A stretch of DNA of 64,000 nucleotides from Planctomycetota bacterium (GTDB lineage: Bacteria; Planctomycetota; UBA1135; JACQFD01): positions 36,175 to 100,174 of the forward strand of contig JACQFD010000033.1 of assembly GCA_016200225.1 (NCBI GenBank). The letters are read 5' to 3'. The notes under the pieces were generated by a model. It had not been told where the DNA came from and did no database searches. It saw only the letters and a list, made by a program, of their open reading frames with translations. The position numbers and the translations under genes are program-made. This document shows, in pieces, positions 1 through 10,200 of the stretch. Every line of letters starts with the position of its first letter. Position 1 is the first letter of the stretch.

Positions 1-3000
1 GGCAGGTCCGCTTTGGCGCACATGCGCGCCGCGGTTTTATGAAAAACCGACGCGATGCGTTCGCGAACGTCCTCCCCGGGATCCTCCAAAGCTAAAATAA
101 GTTCGCACGGCCCCATTCTGCCGATGAGCGCGCCGGTGCGTCGTTCTAAAAAGCGCCGCAGCCGTCCAGCAACTGTAATAATAATTCTCTCGGTCCAGTC
201 GTGATGCCCCGACTCCGGAAGAGCAAATCTAGTAATCCAAACGCGCTTGCCGAGAGCTCGCGCGCGGTCGAGCGATTCGTTTAATTTCATTTCGAAGAAA
301 TGCGGCACGAGCGCCTGCGTCGCGGAGTCTTCGATGGCGAGGCCGTAGGCGCGCGCGTTCTCGAGCGCGATCGCGATCGCGCCCGCGGCGACGCGCGCGC
401 TTTCGCGCTGGCCGAGATCGGCGAGCCGCTGAAATGCTAATATCAAAAAACCCTCGCTTCGGAGTCCGAGCCGGATGGGTCCCGCCCAGATCATTGCATA
501 GGAACCGTCGAGCAATTCGCGCGCGCCGGCGAGGAAACCAAGCGCCTCGGGACCGTCATTTTGGAATAATAACCAATGATCGGCGGCGACTAATTGTTGT
601 AATAACGGACTCGCATGCGCGGGTTTTTCGCGCCCGTTCGAACCGTAGGCCCTCCATCCCGATCCGCGCGGATCGGGAATCATGATCACGGCCGTCGACG
701 CATTTGTAGCGTTCGCGGCAAACCGCGACGCTTCGCGCGCGACATCGGCGCGATTGAGGCGGCCTGCAAATGTTAACATTCCCTTGTGCAGTTCGTTCAA
801 GTGCTCGATGCGGCGAACGAGGTCCGCCGAGAGCGAATGGAATCTCTCGGCGATTTCGCCGACCTCGTCGTTCATATCCATATCGAGCGGCATGATAACA
901 TTTCCGCCGCGAACGTTTTCTGTCGCAGACGCGAGGCTTTCGAGCGGACGGGCGAGTCGTTCTGTAAGAATGCGCGCGATCGACAGTGTCGCAAGCGCCG
1001 CGAACATCGCCACCGATCCCAGAAGTAATGTTAATGAAACGGGAATTCCGAAGAGCACGACCTGGCCGCTTCCGCCGGATTCGAATATTGCATACGCGAA
1101 CGCCGGATTTGTATCCAAATCTCGAAAAACGCCGAGAATCGCCGCCGGATCGGCGTTATGGACGACCGAGCGGTTGCCGCGGACGGAATTTTCCGCGAGG
1201 TTCGCTACGATTTCACGCGTGATCCCGGCCGGATACTCCTGATGATCGAGCGGCGCGCCCGTCAAATCGAATAAACGTACGCGCCCGCCGGCCTCGGCCG
1301 TGGGCTGCACGCGCAATCCCAGAATCAACCGCGCGAGAATATTATCATGCGACCAGCGATCGACGCTCACGAGAAAGAGCGAATCTTGAATTTTATAATA
1401 ATCCGCGCCCTGAACGTCGACGTTATCCAAGCTGTACGGCGGATCGAAATCGTCGATCGTTTTCCAACTATTCGTTCCGCCTCCTGGAATCTTTATTTCG
1501 AGTCTTACAAACGATGCGCGTTCGCCAAATGTAGCTGTTCGCGCGAGAGAGATCTCCCGCCGAAGCTGCGATTCCAAATCCGGCCGCGCGGGCGCGACGA
1601 AGTTCGGCGCGACGCGCGGATGTTCGCGCAGCGATTTGAAGAATTGTCCGGCCATCGAAAGCGCGTTCTCGCGGTCGCGCATGAATCGTTCGCGCATGAG
1701 CCGCAGTTCGGCGTCGAGCCGGCGCGCCGATGTATCGAATCGCGCGCGCTCGAACGAACCGGGCAGAATTAATAATAACGCTCCGGCCGGCACAAGCGCG
1801 CCCAGCGCCAGTGCGACCGCGATTTTCCGGCGGACGCTTTCGCCGCGGGAGAGCGATTCGGCGAATGCCGTCGCGAGCATCGGCGATATGAATAAGAAAA
1901 ACAGCAGCGGAATGAATATAAATTTTCCGCGGCGGAACGCGCGATCGTCCTCCGGAGAAAATATAATAAGCGATCCGACGACCGTGTCGCGGTCGCGCAC
2001 AGGAAGCAGCGTCAAATCTCCGTCGAGACCCGCGAGCGTTCCGCATCGCGCGGGCACGACGCGGCCAGAATTTACATCCGCGAGGTCGGGTTCGTCGATC
2101 GAGGCTCCGGAGAGTTGTAATGCATGCTTTCCGCGCGCGGCGCGCACCATGCCGCGCCGGTCGGCGAACGCAAATTCAAAATTGTCGAGCGCGTTGCGCA
2201 GCGGCTGCCGCAATTGCATCTTCTGGCCGAATATATTTAGGTTCGCCGGCAATTCGCGGTCGGGACCCTTCTGTTCGAGAAGCATGCCGGCGGTAATTCC
2301 TAACAATTCGACGGAATAACCGTAAATTCCGGAAATGTTGCGAATGCGGATTTTCTTAATTCTCCTAATTCCGTCGAACTCTACTTTTAACTGATCCGCG
2401 TGCCACGACGCGCCGTCGCGATCCCAAGTGAATGCCACGGAACTCGTCAAATCGTCCGCGTGCCGCGAGCGATCGAGGTTTCCCGAATGGATCTCTTCTC
2501 CGTGTCTCAGCGTACGCACGTCGGCGACGCGGCCGTCGGCATACTCCAGACGGAATTCAATAATATCCTCGCCATACCAATGGTAGTCGAGCGCCCGCGA
2601 GTCGGTGCTTGTATATATAAACCAAAGGCGGTCGGCATCGACCGGTTCGGAAAATTCGAAATCAACGTATGCGCCGCCGTTCGCTAATAATAATCCGCGC
2701 TCCCCGACCGACGCGGGCGCGCGCACGGGAAGCCCCGATCGCGTGATTTCCTCGCTCGTGAGCGCCGTGCCTTTGCCGTTCTCCACTTGGCAGAACCCCG
2801 CGATGCGCGCCGATTTGTTAGTTCTGAGTTCGATCGCCGAGGCGCCGACGGCCTTCGGCTGCACTTGCACGATTTCTACTTTTACGCGCTCGGATCCCTG
2901 CCCCCAACCGTGCAATCCGCGCACGTCGGAATCGACCACGAGGTTTCTTCGCGATGCGCCGGGTCCGACGATTGTAATTGTTATTTCCGACGTCTCCGCA

Positions 3001-3509
3001 TCGGGCTGGTCGGGAATCGCGACCGCGAGTTGATCGATCGCGGGCGCCGCCGCGGGAAATCGTAACATTTCGCCCGTCCGGATTTCGCGATCGATGACAA
3101 AAAACGGAAGATTGCCTTCGGAAGACAAACGTTCCGCGCCGCGCGTGAGCAGATCAAGCGGTCGATATTGTATATTTTTCGCGCGCTCGATTTCGGCGCC
3201 CGCGAGAAGCGAGACGAGCGCCGTGCCCGGATTATTACCTTCGAGCGGACCGAGCGAACCGCGCGCGACCGCCGCGGCAATCGGTTCCACATCCGTGGCG
3301 ACGTCCGCGAGGCGAGACTCCCGCATGCGATCGCTGATCGTCGCGAATACGATCGATAACGGCACAAACGATATCGATACAACAATTAGCCATAGTATGG
3401 CGCGTCTCGCGGCGCCCTGCCTCTCCAGCAAATTGTAAATTTTGCGCGCGGGCGCGAAAAGCGCCGCATAGACGACGCCGATCGCGAGGAGGCCGATGAA
3501 TTGCCACAC
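1..3509 (-). CDS. Membrane HAMP-GAF-GGDEF-like signalling protein (3' end cut by window edge)
   Basis: An open frame runs without a stop from a GTG at 3509 to the window edge (about 1,169 codons), so the C-terminus is missing. Two hydrophobic segments lie near the N-terminus (starting WQFIGLLAIGVVYAALF). A large soluble, probably periplasmic region follows. Another pair of membrane segments is encoded near 1.82-1.93 kb (FIFIPLLFFLFISP and IAVALALGALVPAGALLL), and a last one near 1.0 kb just before a HAMP domain (RLARPLESLASATENV, then NDEVGEIAERF) at about 0.8-0.95 kb. A GAF-like domain follows. The last part reads as a degenerate GGDEF domain: MKLNESLDRARALGKRVW aligns with the helix of diguanylate cyclases, and the GGDEF loop is replaced by GRMGPCELIL. 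It is therefore probably a sensor without cyclase activity. GAGG lies just upstream of the GTG. The gene follows the pnp terminator, so it is probably a separate unit. Domain assignment is by eye. Confidence 0.8.
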   Translation of the reverse strand, partial: MWQFIGLLAIGVVYAALFAPARKIYNLLERQGAARRAILWLIVVSISFVPLSIVFATISDRMRESRLADVATDVEPIAAAVARGSLGPLEGNNPGTALVSLLAGAEIERAKNIQYRPLDLLTRGAERLSSEGNLPFFVIDREIRTGEMLRFPAAAPAIDQLAVAIPDQPDAETSEITITIVGPGASRRNLVVDSDVRGLHGWGQGSERVKVEIVQVQPKAVGASAIELRTNKSARIAGFCQVENGKGTALTSEEITRSGLPVRAPASVGERGLLLANGGAYVDFEFSEPVDADRLWFIYTSTDSRALDYHWYGEDIIEFRLEYADGRVADVRTLRHGEEIHSGNLDRSRHADDLTSSVAFTWDRDGASWHADQLKVEFDGIRRIKKIRIRNISGIYGYSVELLGITAGMLLEQKGPDRELPANLNIFGQKMQLRQPLRNALDNFEFAFADRRGMVRAARGKHALQLSGASIDEPDLADVNSGRVVPARCGTLAGLDGDLTLLPVRDRDTVVGSLIIFSPEDDRAFRRGKFIFIPLLFFLFISPMLATAFAESLSRGESVRRKIAVALALGALVPAGALLLILPGSFERARFDTSARRLDAELRLMRERFMRDRENALSMAGQFFKSLREHPRVAPNFVAPARPDLESQLRREISLARTATFGERASFVRLEIKIPGGGTNSWKTIDDFDPPYSLDNVDVQGADYYKIQDSLFLVSVDRWSHDNILARLILGLRVQPTAEAGGRVRLFDLTGAPLDHQEYPAGITREIVANLAENSVRGNRSVVHNADPAAILGVFRDLDTNPAFAYAIFESGGSGQVVLFGIPVSLTLLLGSVAMFAALATLSIARILTERLARPLESLASATENVRGGNVIMPLDMDMNDEVGEIAERFHSLSADLVRRIEHLNELHKGMLTFAGRLNRADVAREASRFAANATNASTAVIMIPDPRGSGWRAYGSNGREKPAHASPLLQQLVAADHWLLFQNDGPEALGFLAGARELLDGSYAMIWAGPIRLGLRSEGFLILAFQRLADLGQRESARVAAGAIAIALENARAYGLAIEDSATQALVPHFFEMKLNESLDRARALGKRVWITRFALPESGHHDWTERIIITVAGRLRRFLERRTGALIGRMGPCELILALEDPGEDVRERIASVFHKTAARMCAKADL

Positions 3510-3538
3510 GACCTCAATATTCGGCGCACGCGACGTGG

Positions 3539-3574
3539 AAAAAAAGAGCCCGCGGTTCGCGGGCTCCTTTTTTT
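3539..3574 (-). terminator. Rho-independent terminator downstream of pnp
   Basis: A perfect 9-bp GC-rich stem (GAGCCCGCG with CGCGGGCTC, 3546-3554 and 3558-3566) has a 3-nt loop. On the minus strand it is followed by seven U residues (A7 on the plus strand, 3539-3545). The plus side also carries T7 (3568-3574), so it could work in both directions, but only the minus-strand gene pnp ends here. Confidence 0.9.
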
Positions 3575-3594
3575 ATCGCTGTCTAGGCGATTCT

Positions 3595-5751
3595 TCAGCG
3601 TGGAGCCGGCTGATTTTGACCTCGCGCGGAAAGCTTGATCTTGCCGGTGTCGTCGATGCTCATGACTTTAACATTAATCTGGTCGCCAACTTTAACAACG
3701 TCGGTCACTCGCTTGACGTAGCCGTCGGCGAGTTCGCTCACGTGACAGAGCCCTTCGACGCCCGCGAAGATTTCTACAAAAGCGCCGAAGTCCTTTACCG
3801 ATTTCACGACGCCCTTGTACGTTCGTCCGATTTCGGGTTCGGCCGTCATCGAACGAATGCGTTCGAGCGCCGCCGTAACGTTTTCGTAGCGCGTTCCGGA
3901 GACGTGAACGAGACCCGTGTCGTCGACGACTTCAATTGTAACTTTGAATTCCTCCTGCATTTTCTTGATCACCGATCCCTTCGGGCCGATGAGCGCGCCG
4001 ATTTTCGAAGGAGCAATCTTAATTTGCTCGAGTCGCGGCGCGTATTGTGATATTGCCGGGCGCGGCGCGCGCAATCCGCTCAATTGTAACATCGTTTTAA
4101 GAATATGAAGCCGGCCGCGTTTCGCCTGCGCGAGCGCTTTTTCGAGAATCGCGCGGTTGACTCCCTTAATCTTAATATCCATTTGAAGGCCGGTGATGCC
4201 GTGCTGCGTCCCCGCGACCTTGAAATCCATATCGCCGTTGTGGTCTTCGTTGCCGGCGATGTCGGAGAGAATCGCGTACGAGCCCTCCTCGAGCGAACCG
4301 CCGCGTGTAATGAGTCCCATGGCGATGCCCGCGACGGGCTGACGGATGGGAACACCCGCGTCCATCAATGCTAATGTTCCGCCGCACACGGACGCCATCG
4401 ACGACGAACCGTTCGATTCCAGGATTTCGCTAACGACGCGAACTGTATATGGAAACGTTTCGTAAATCGGCAACATCGGCTCGAGCGATCGTTCCGCGAG
4501 CGCGCCGTGTCCCGTCTCCCGCCGCGACGTCCCGCGAATCGGCCGAACTTCGCCGACGCTGTACGGTGGAAAATTGTAATGTAACATAAACTTTCGACGC
4601 TCTTCCTGTTCGAAGAGACCTTCGATCATTTGCTCGTCGTCCGACGTTCCGAGCGTGACGGCGACCATCGCCTGTGTCTCGCCGCGCGTGAAAAGCGCAG
4701 AGCCGTGGACGCGCGGAAGAACGCTGACCTCGGATTCGATCGCGCGGATTTCATCGTGTTTGCGACCATCGATGCGCGTGCCGCCGAGAATCATTTCGCG
4801 CTCGAGATCGAATGCTAATTCTTCGAAGATCGCGCCGATTTCTTTCTCGTGCTTCGCTTTGATCTTTTCATCCGAATAGACGTCGCCCTTCAATGCCGGC
4901 GGATGATCGGCAATGATTTTTTTCTTTAATTCCGAAAGCGCGCTCGAACGTTCGTGTTTGCCGGACGTTTGAAGCGCCGCGCCGCACGCCGTTCGGTTTT
5001 TCTTAAAGATCGACGTGCGCAATTCGGTGTTTTGTTGAACTTCGGCGAATGCCTTCTTTTCGTTGCCGCATTTCTCGGCGAGTTCGTGAATGAGTTCGGC
5101 GATTTCAACCGCCGTCTTGTGTCCCAGTTCGAGCGCCTCAATCATTAATTCTTCCTCGAATTCCGTGGCTCCGGCTTCGACCATCACAATCGCCTCCCTG
5201 CTGCCGGCGACGACGAGTTCGAGACGCGAATCCGGACGCTTCAATTCCGACCGCGTCGGATTGATAACCAACTGGCCGCCGACATAACCGATGCGGCACG
5301 AGCCCATCGGCCCCGTAAATGGTATATTGGATATTTGTAATGCGGCGAAAGCGCCGATCATCGCAAGAATGTCCGGATCGTTTTCCTGATCCGCCGACAT
5401 GGTCTGGCCGATGATCTGAACTTCTTCTTTATAGCCTTCCGGAAACAGCGGGCGAATGGCGCGGTCGACGAGTCGCATTGCTAATATTTCCTTCGTCGAC
5501 GGCCTCCCTTCGCGCTTGAAGAATCCGCCCGGGACTTTGCCCGCGGCATAGGATTTTTCGCGATATTCGACCGTCAACGGGAAAAAATCGAGATCCGGTT
5601 TCGCCGGAGCCGCGCACACGGTCATTAAGACTGAAGAATCCGCGTATTGTACATATACGGCGGCGTTTGCCTGTTTGGCCATGCGGCCAGTTTCGAGGGT
5701 GAGCATCCGGCCGGCAATTTCCCGGGACACCCGTATGGGATTATTTAACAT
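3595..5751 (-). CDS. pnp: Polyribonucleotide nucleotidyltransferase (PNPase)
   Basis: Phosphorolytic 3'-5' exoribonuclease of mRNA decay. At 718 residues it has normal PNPase length and order: a first RNase PH-like domain (GKVPGGFFKREGRPS), the alpha-helical linker, a second RNase PH-like domain (VHGSALFTRGETQAMV, IRGTSRRETGHG, DMDFKVAGTQHGITGLQMD), a KH domain (KIAPSKIGALIGPKGSVIKK) near residue 560 and a C-terminal S1 domain (FGAFVEIFAGVEGLCHVSEL). The chosen ATG at 5751 has AAAGGA about 9 nt upstream; a TTG two codons earlier would lie too close to that site. It lies directly downstream of rpsO, the classical rpsO-pnp order, and ends at a strong terminator. Confidence 0.98.
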   Translation of the reverse strand: MLNNPIRVSREIAGRMLTLETGRMAKQANAAVYVQYADSSVLMTVCAAPAKPDLDFFPLTVEYREKSYAAGKVPGGFFKREGRPSTKEILAMRLVDRAIRPLFPEGYKEEVQIIGQTMSADQENDPDILAMIGAFAALQISNIPFTGPMGSCRIGYVGGQLVINPTRSELKRPDSRLELVVAGSREAIVMVEAGATEFEEELMIEALELGHKTAVEIAELIHELAEKCGNEKKAFAEVQQNTELRTSIFKKNRTACGAALQTSGKHERSSALSELKKKIIADHPPALKGDVYSDEKIKAKHEKEIGAIFEELAFDLEREMILGGTRIDGRKHDEIRAIESEVSVLPRVHGSALFTRGETQAMVAVTLGTSDDEQMIEGLFEQEERRKFMLHYNFPPYSVGEVRPIRGTSRRETGHGALAERSLEPMLPIYETFPYTVRVVSEILESNGSSSMASVCGGTLALMDAGVPIRQPVAGIAMGLITRGGSLEEGSYAILSDIAGNEDHNGDMDFKVAGTQHGITGLQMDIKIKGVNRAILEKALAQAKRGRLHILKTMLQLSGLRAPRPAISQYAPRLEQIKIAPSKIGALIGPKGSVIKKMQEEFKVTIEVVDDTGLVHVSGTRYENVTAALERIRSMTAEPEIGRTYKGVVKSVKDFGAFVEIFAGVEGLCHVSELADGYVKRVTDVVKVGDQINVKVMSIDDTGKIKLSARGQNQPAPR

Positions 5752-5763
5752 CTGCAAATTTCC

Positions 5764-5835
5764 TTTCGTTATCGTTTTTGTTAAGCTAATAAAAAATATA
5801 GTAAAGTTAAGTTATCTAAGTTGTTCCAATATTCG
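5764..5835 (-). promoter_or_regulatory. AT-rich pnp leader, possible promoter and ribosome-binding region
   Basis: Just upstream of pnp the sequence changes abruptly to a strongly AT-rich tract (TTAGATAACTTAACTTT, then a TATATTTTTTATTAG stretch on the minus strand) that ends in the GAAAGGA Shine-Dalgarno site. Since a terminator separates it from rpsO, a pnp promoter here is likely. Candidate -10 boxes include TATATT. No well-spaced -35 is obvious, so the exact promoter is not assigned. Confidence 0.4.
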
Positions 5836-5869
5836 CGAACGGCCGCGTTCGAACGACGCGCGCACGCCT

Positions 5870-5925
5870 TCGAATGCACACCGCCGAAGGCACACGCTTG
5901 AAGTTACACCGTCGAATGCGCGCCG
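5870..5925. repeat. Four contiguous imperfect 14-bp tandem repeats in the rpsO-pnp spacer
   Basis: Four head-to-tail 14-bp units: TCGAATGCACACCG (5870), CCGAAGGCACACGC (5884), TTGAAGTTACACCG (5898), TCGAATGCGCGCCG (5912). A more diverged fifth copy may precede them at 5849 (TCGAACGACGCGCG). They sit between the rpsO terminator and the AT-rich pnp leader, where they could be part of the promoter or untranslated leader. No function is recognised. Confidence 0.7.
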
Positions 5926-5941
5926 AATTCTCCAAACGCCC

Positions 5942-5974
5942 GAAAACGACAAAACGGGCGCAGGCCCGTTTTGT
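5942..5974 (-). terminator. Terminator or attenuator between rpsO and pnp
   Basis: A perfect 11-bp stem (ACAAAACGGGC 5949-5959, GCCCGTTTTGT 5964-5974) with a 4-nt loop lies 40 nt downstream of the rpsO stop on the minus strand. It is followed by an interrupted U tract (TTTTGTCGTTTTC). It probably terminates rpsO transcripts, with some readthrough into pnp possible. Confidence 0.8.
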
Positions 5975-6013
5975 GGTCTCATTCGCGTTTGCATCAACCA
6001 GAACTTGGTTAAT

Positions 6014-6283
6014 TTAGTGTCTCAAATCGAGCTTCTTAACGATCGCGCGATATCGATTCACATCTCTGCGCGCGAGAAATCGAAGAAGCTTCGAACGCCG
6101 GCCGACCATCGTTAGCAATCCACGGCGCGACGCGTAGTCTTTTTGATGCGATTTCAGGTGTTCCGTGAGGATTTTTACTTTTTCGGTGAGGAGCGCGATT
6201 TGAACTTCGGGGCTGCCGCTGTCGGTCGCGTCCTGACGGAAGTTTTCAACGATCGCACGCTTGTCTGCTTTCTCTAAAACCAT
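6014..6283 (-). CDS. rpsO: 30S ribosomal protein S15
   Basis: Full-length S15 of 89 residues. It has the family's typical segments, including [22 protein letters not shown], the loop [18 protein letters not shown] and the C-terminal [14 protein letters not shown] helix ([17 protein letters not shown]). S15 binds the central-domain three-way junction of 16S rRNA early in 30S assembly. The ATG at 6283 is preceded by AAAAGGT. It is followed by a terminator and then pnp, and preceded by a structured leader that may mediate S15 feedback. Confidence 0.98.
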   Translation of the reverse strand: MVLEKADKRAIVENFRQDATDSGSPEVQIALLTEKVKILTEHLKSHQKDYASRRGLLTMVGRRSKLLRFLARRDVNRYRAIVKKLDLRH

Positions 6284-6403
6284 GTTGGGTACCTTTTATT
6301 AGATGGAATTGGGCCCGCCTCGAGTTCTCCCGTCGAATTCCCGCACGTGCGCTGAGCGGGTTTCACGGGCACCCAAAATGGGTCCATTAGCTATGAATTC
6401 ACC

Positions 6404-6445
6404 GACAAAGCACCTCGGGCCACTTAGCCGAAGATTGGCTTTGTC
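6404..6445 (-). promoter_or_regulatory. Structured rpsO leader element (candidate S15-responsive RNA)
   Basis: About 120 nt upstream of rpsO, on the minus strand, a perfect 7-bp stem (GACAAAG with CTTTGTC) encloses a small AGCC...GGCT hairpin and the sequence CTAAGTGGCCCGAGG, giving a multibranch shape. A second short hairpin (ACCCA/TGGGT, 6371-6383) follows. Leaders of rpsO in many bacteria fold into varied S15-binding structures. That this one does so is inference. The stretch 6446-6509 shows only a weak hairpin (AGCCCTTTCAAGGGTT) that could end the upstream lipoprotein transcript. Confidence 0.4.
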
Positions 6446-6509
6446 AATTGGGGCGAAGATCCTACTCGAAAGCGCCAACCCTTGAAAGGGCTCCCGACAA
6501 ATACTGCTG

Positions 6510-7196
6510 CTACTTGCTCTCAGCCGGCTTCTCGGAGATGGCGCCCTTCGAATCGATGCGTCGATCCGGCATCAGCCGAAGCGAGCGTTCGATGAATCGC
6601 GACGTCGCGAGTCGGATGACTTCGTCTTTCGTCGAACCGCGCCGCTCCGCATCGGACAGGTCGATAAATTGATCGGAATTCACGGAAGCTAACAATTTGT
6701 CCGTTCCGACTTGATGAAACCGAAATTCGCCGACGACGTGCATCGAACGCGAGATTTCGTAACGTAAGTGATCGAACTCCTTGATCACGATTTGAAGTTT
6801 TGCGACGGCGCCGAATCCCGGCCCCGCCGAATCGCCATGCGTCGTGGTGAGTCCCGCGTTGACGGCGACGGGTGCGACCGGACTTCCGGCATCGATAAAA
6901 TTCGAATCCAGCGTCGAATAACGGTGATTTCGAAGCTGCAACTGCGCCGTTTCCCGAACGTCATCGAGATGCACGTCCATTGAAATTTCGGAGCCTTGGA
7001 CAGGCAATACTACAATATCCGTTGGATTGACGCTTTCGAATTCGGTCCACTCCGAATGCAAGAAATCCTTTGGCGGAGCCGCTTTGCATCCGGCGATCGC
7101 TAATAAACCAACCGCGAAAATGGCCGCCGGAAGCGCGGCCGCGCACAGCGTCGAAAATTGTACATTTCGGCGCGAATTTTTGGATTGAATGCCCAT
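6510..7196 (-). CDS. Putative lipoprotein of unknown function
   Basis: 228 residues from the ATG at 7196; an in-frame TTG at 7208 is the alternative start and neither has a strong Shine-Dalgarno site. The N-terminus is a type II signal peptide ending in the lipobox LAIAGC, so the protein is probably anchored in the outer or inner membrane. The mature part contains a conserved-looking stretch (NPTDIVVLPVQGSE) and alternating beta/alpha segments (GAVAKLQIVIKEFDHLRYE; VVGEFRFHQVGT). This layout recalls small periplasmic lipoproteins of the DUF799/DUF4136 type, but I cannot assign a family. It lies between a large Ig-like lipoprotein gene and rpsO on the same strand. Confidence 0.75.
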   Translation of the reverse strand: MGIQSKNSRRNVQFSTLCAAALPAAIFAVGLLAIAGCKAAPPKDFLHSEWTEFESVNPTDIVVLPVQGSEISMDVHLDDVRETAQLQLRNHRYSTLDSNFIDAGSPVAPVAVNAGLTTTHGDSAGPGFGAVAKLQIVIKEFDHLRYEISRSMHVVGEFRFHQVGTDKLLASVNSDQFIDLSDAERRGSTKDEVIRLATSRFIERSLRLMPDRRIDSKGAISEKPAESK

Positions 7197-7272
7197 GATT
7201 TGTATCAAAAACTAATGCTTCGGAATTTTCAAATCCTACGGATCGCGCCGCGGATTTTCAACGGATCCGAAT

Positions 7273-10200
7273 TTAATAAATGATCTCCAGTTTGCTTCCG
7301 CGCGCGAACGTCACGGGATCGGTTGTGCCCGGATTCGGATTCGCAGCGCGCAGATCTTCGAAGAAGAAATCATTGAAATCGATGCCCGACTGCGAAATGG
7401 CGTCCGCGATTTGATCGATGAGCGCGCCCGACGACGGAATCGGCGATCCGGCCAATGATCCAAATCCGACGAGCGACGGCAATTGCAACGAAACCTGTCC
7501 GCCAACGGTCAGGTTCGCGTCCGAGCGCCGCACGTAGATGCGCCATTCGCGAACCGGTGTCGCCTGTTTCATTTTCAATCGAATGATATAAAAACCGTCC
7601 GAGGTCGGGACCGCGTCGGTCCATGCAATTTTCGGCGAATTCTTGCCGAGTGTAACCGCCGACGTCGACGCCAGCGTGTCGGGAACCGACGGAAGTGTAA
7701 TATCTCCAATGGGTCCCCCGCCGGTCGCCGATCGAACCAGCGCGCGCGACACGCGTCCACTTGCATCGTCGGCGCGCAGAAGGACGCGCGCATCTGTATC
7801 ACTCGCATTCGGGTCCACGGGCGCGGGAACAACGGTGCCGAACGGCGGATTTTGATTCGGATCGACCGTAAAGAACCCACTGTTCGCCTTCGGATTGAAA
7901 TTGATGCCAATCGCGGCGATGCCGCCCGAAATGTTACCATTGCGACCCTCGCCGATCGCAATCTGTCCGCTCACGCCGACGCGGGCGCCCGGAACGAGAA
8001 GTCCCGATTCGAGCGATGCCGTCGTGGAGTCGAACGGCGCGCCAGGAAGTGTAATATTGAGGCCGCCGATCGGCGGAACGAGCACGGGATCGTCGGATGT
8101 ATCTGTAGTTTGCGAATAGGCTTGGCCAAACGTCGCCGTGACGGACGAAACTCCGTTCAACGCGATCGGCACCACCGGGAAATTGGAGGCATCGTTCAAA
8201 TATGTAAAGTTTGTCGCGTTGCGCACGAATGCGACGAGATCGAGCGGCCGCAGTGCTCCGACGGCGGTCGTGGATATGATCGGAGAACCGCCGATGCCCG
8301 GAATGGATGTTACAGAAAAACGATCGCCGAGATCGGGGCGCGCACTGACAAACAAATCGATGGTCGAGCCCGCGGGCGCGCCGGAAAGTGAAACGGAAAT
8401 GGTTGGATCAACGACCGCCGTCCCGCGAGTTTTACGAATCGGAATCGAAATGAAGCTGGCCGGCACGCCAATGACAGTTGTTATGTCGTATCCGGGCGCG
8501 GAGGCCGTGACCGTCAACGCGGGAGCGCCCGATGTGAAATCGGTTCCGGCGAGAAAACTCGCCTGCGTCGTTCCGGTCGCGCCGCTCAATGTTACAGATT
8601 TCACGGCCTGACTTCCGGAGGTGCCCGACGGCGTCGCCGCATCGACAAGCACGACCGCGTTCGCGACCGTCGCAAGCGTGTCTTCATCATAAACAACGAC
8701 GGTGAGCGCGTCCTGCGACGCAATCGACGGTCCGCCGATGCGTCCGCGGGAAATGAATTGTATATCTTGCGCCGTGCTCGAATTGCCGACGGCGTCGCTC
8801 AACGTCACGCGCGCCTTTGCTTTCGGCTCGGCGGGCGGCGTCCCGGTCGCGGGTGTGTCGACAGGCGGCGCGTCGACGAGCGGAAGCGAGAAAAACAGGT
8901 TGCCGTTGGTTGATAACAAATGGACCTGCGCGCCGGCGGGAATCGGCGGCAATACTAACGTTCCGACGGGCGATTCGATTTGTGAAATCAACAACGACGC
9001 TACAGATTCGCTCGCCGTTCCATAAACGGCGGCGCGGCGAATTGTAGTAAGTATCGTCGCGCTGTCCGAAGGCGGTCCGATCGATTTGATCGTCGGCGCG
9101 ACGGTGTCGATCAAGAGGGGCGGGCCCGAAACCCACGTCGATGCCACCGATCCGCGCTTCGTACGCGCGGAAATTGAAATGGCGCCCTGTCCAAGTTGCG
9201 CCTTTCCTTTACTATCAAATATCGAAAGATTATCGTAATTCGTCTGCCCTGCGCCCGCGCGGGCTTTTTGGGTAAACAATTTTGCGTTGATTCCCGCGAG
9301 ATCGTGCAGTTGGATTTCAACCGTATCCGTCGCGAGCGACGAGGCATCGAATACGACGCCAACTGTAAATTTACCCGCGTACGTCGGATTCGGCGTGTTG
9401 TTCGGCAGTTGCGGAACATTATTTAAGAGCGCCGGAAGCGTGAGAATCTCGCTCGCAGTTGCCGGCGTAATATCAATATTAACGAATTGCGGCGGCGCGA
9501 CGGATGCGACCGTGAACGACGACGAGAACACCGGAGACAGCGCGGTCGGCGTGACGGAGTCGCTCTTGATGCCAGGTCCGGCGGCAATGGTAACTTTGGA
9601 GCCAGGGTCGAGCGGCGCGATCGGCGTCGTCAACCAGACGCGATTTTCGTTAAAAGGTAATAAAAGCGCGCCGACGCCGGGAATTAATGGTTTGTTTTGA
9701 ACCGGCTGCGGGCCCGTGCCGTCGGGATCGAATTGTTCAATAATCGTGAGGCCCACTTTGTCGGGCGTGAGCGGCGGCGTGAGATCTCCCAGGATCGTCG
9801 AGGCGCCGATCGAACGGCTAAAAACTGTAATAATCTGCGCCGGAACGCCGGGAAACGCCGACGCGCCCGTTCCGAAATTGGCCGAACCGGGGGAAACATT
9901 CTTAGCATTGTTCGCGGGGAACACGGCGACGACCGACGGGTTTGCGACCGCGTCGACGGTCGCCTCCGTTTTGAAACTACCAATCACGCCTCCCGTCGGG
10001 ACAGTCAGCGGATTGCCGTCAATATCGTGAATGGCGTTCGACGCTACAATTTCGATTGTCTTGTTCGCGGGGAGCGGCCCGTTCGGCACCAAAATGAAAA
10101 ACTGGCCGCCGCCGAAATTACTCATCGTCGATTGAATGGTCTGGCCCTGTTGCACGCGAAGGATCAACGTCGTGCTCGAAACCGTCGCCGTCTGCACCGA

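Noticed and set aside
7483..8391. Open frame of about 302 codons on the plus strand
   Set aside because: Lies antisense within the Ig-like lipoprotein gene and is Arg-rich with no recognisable feature.
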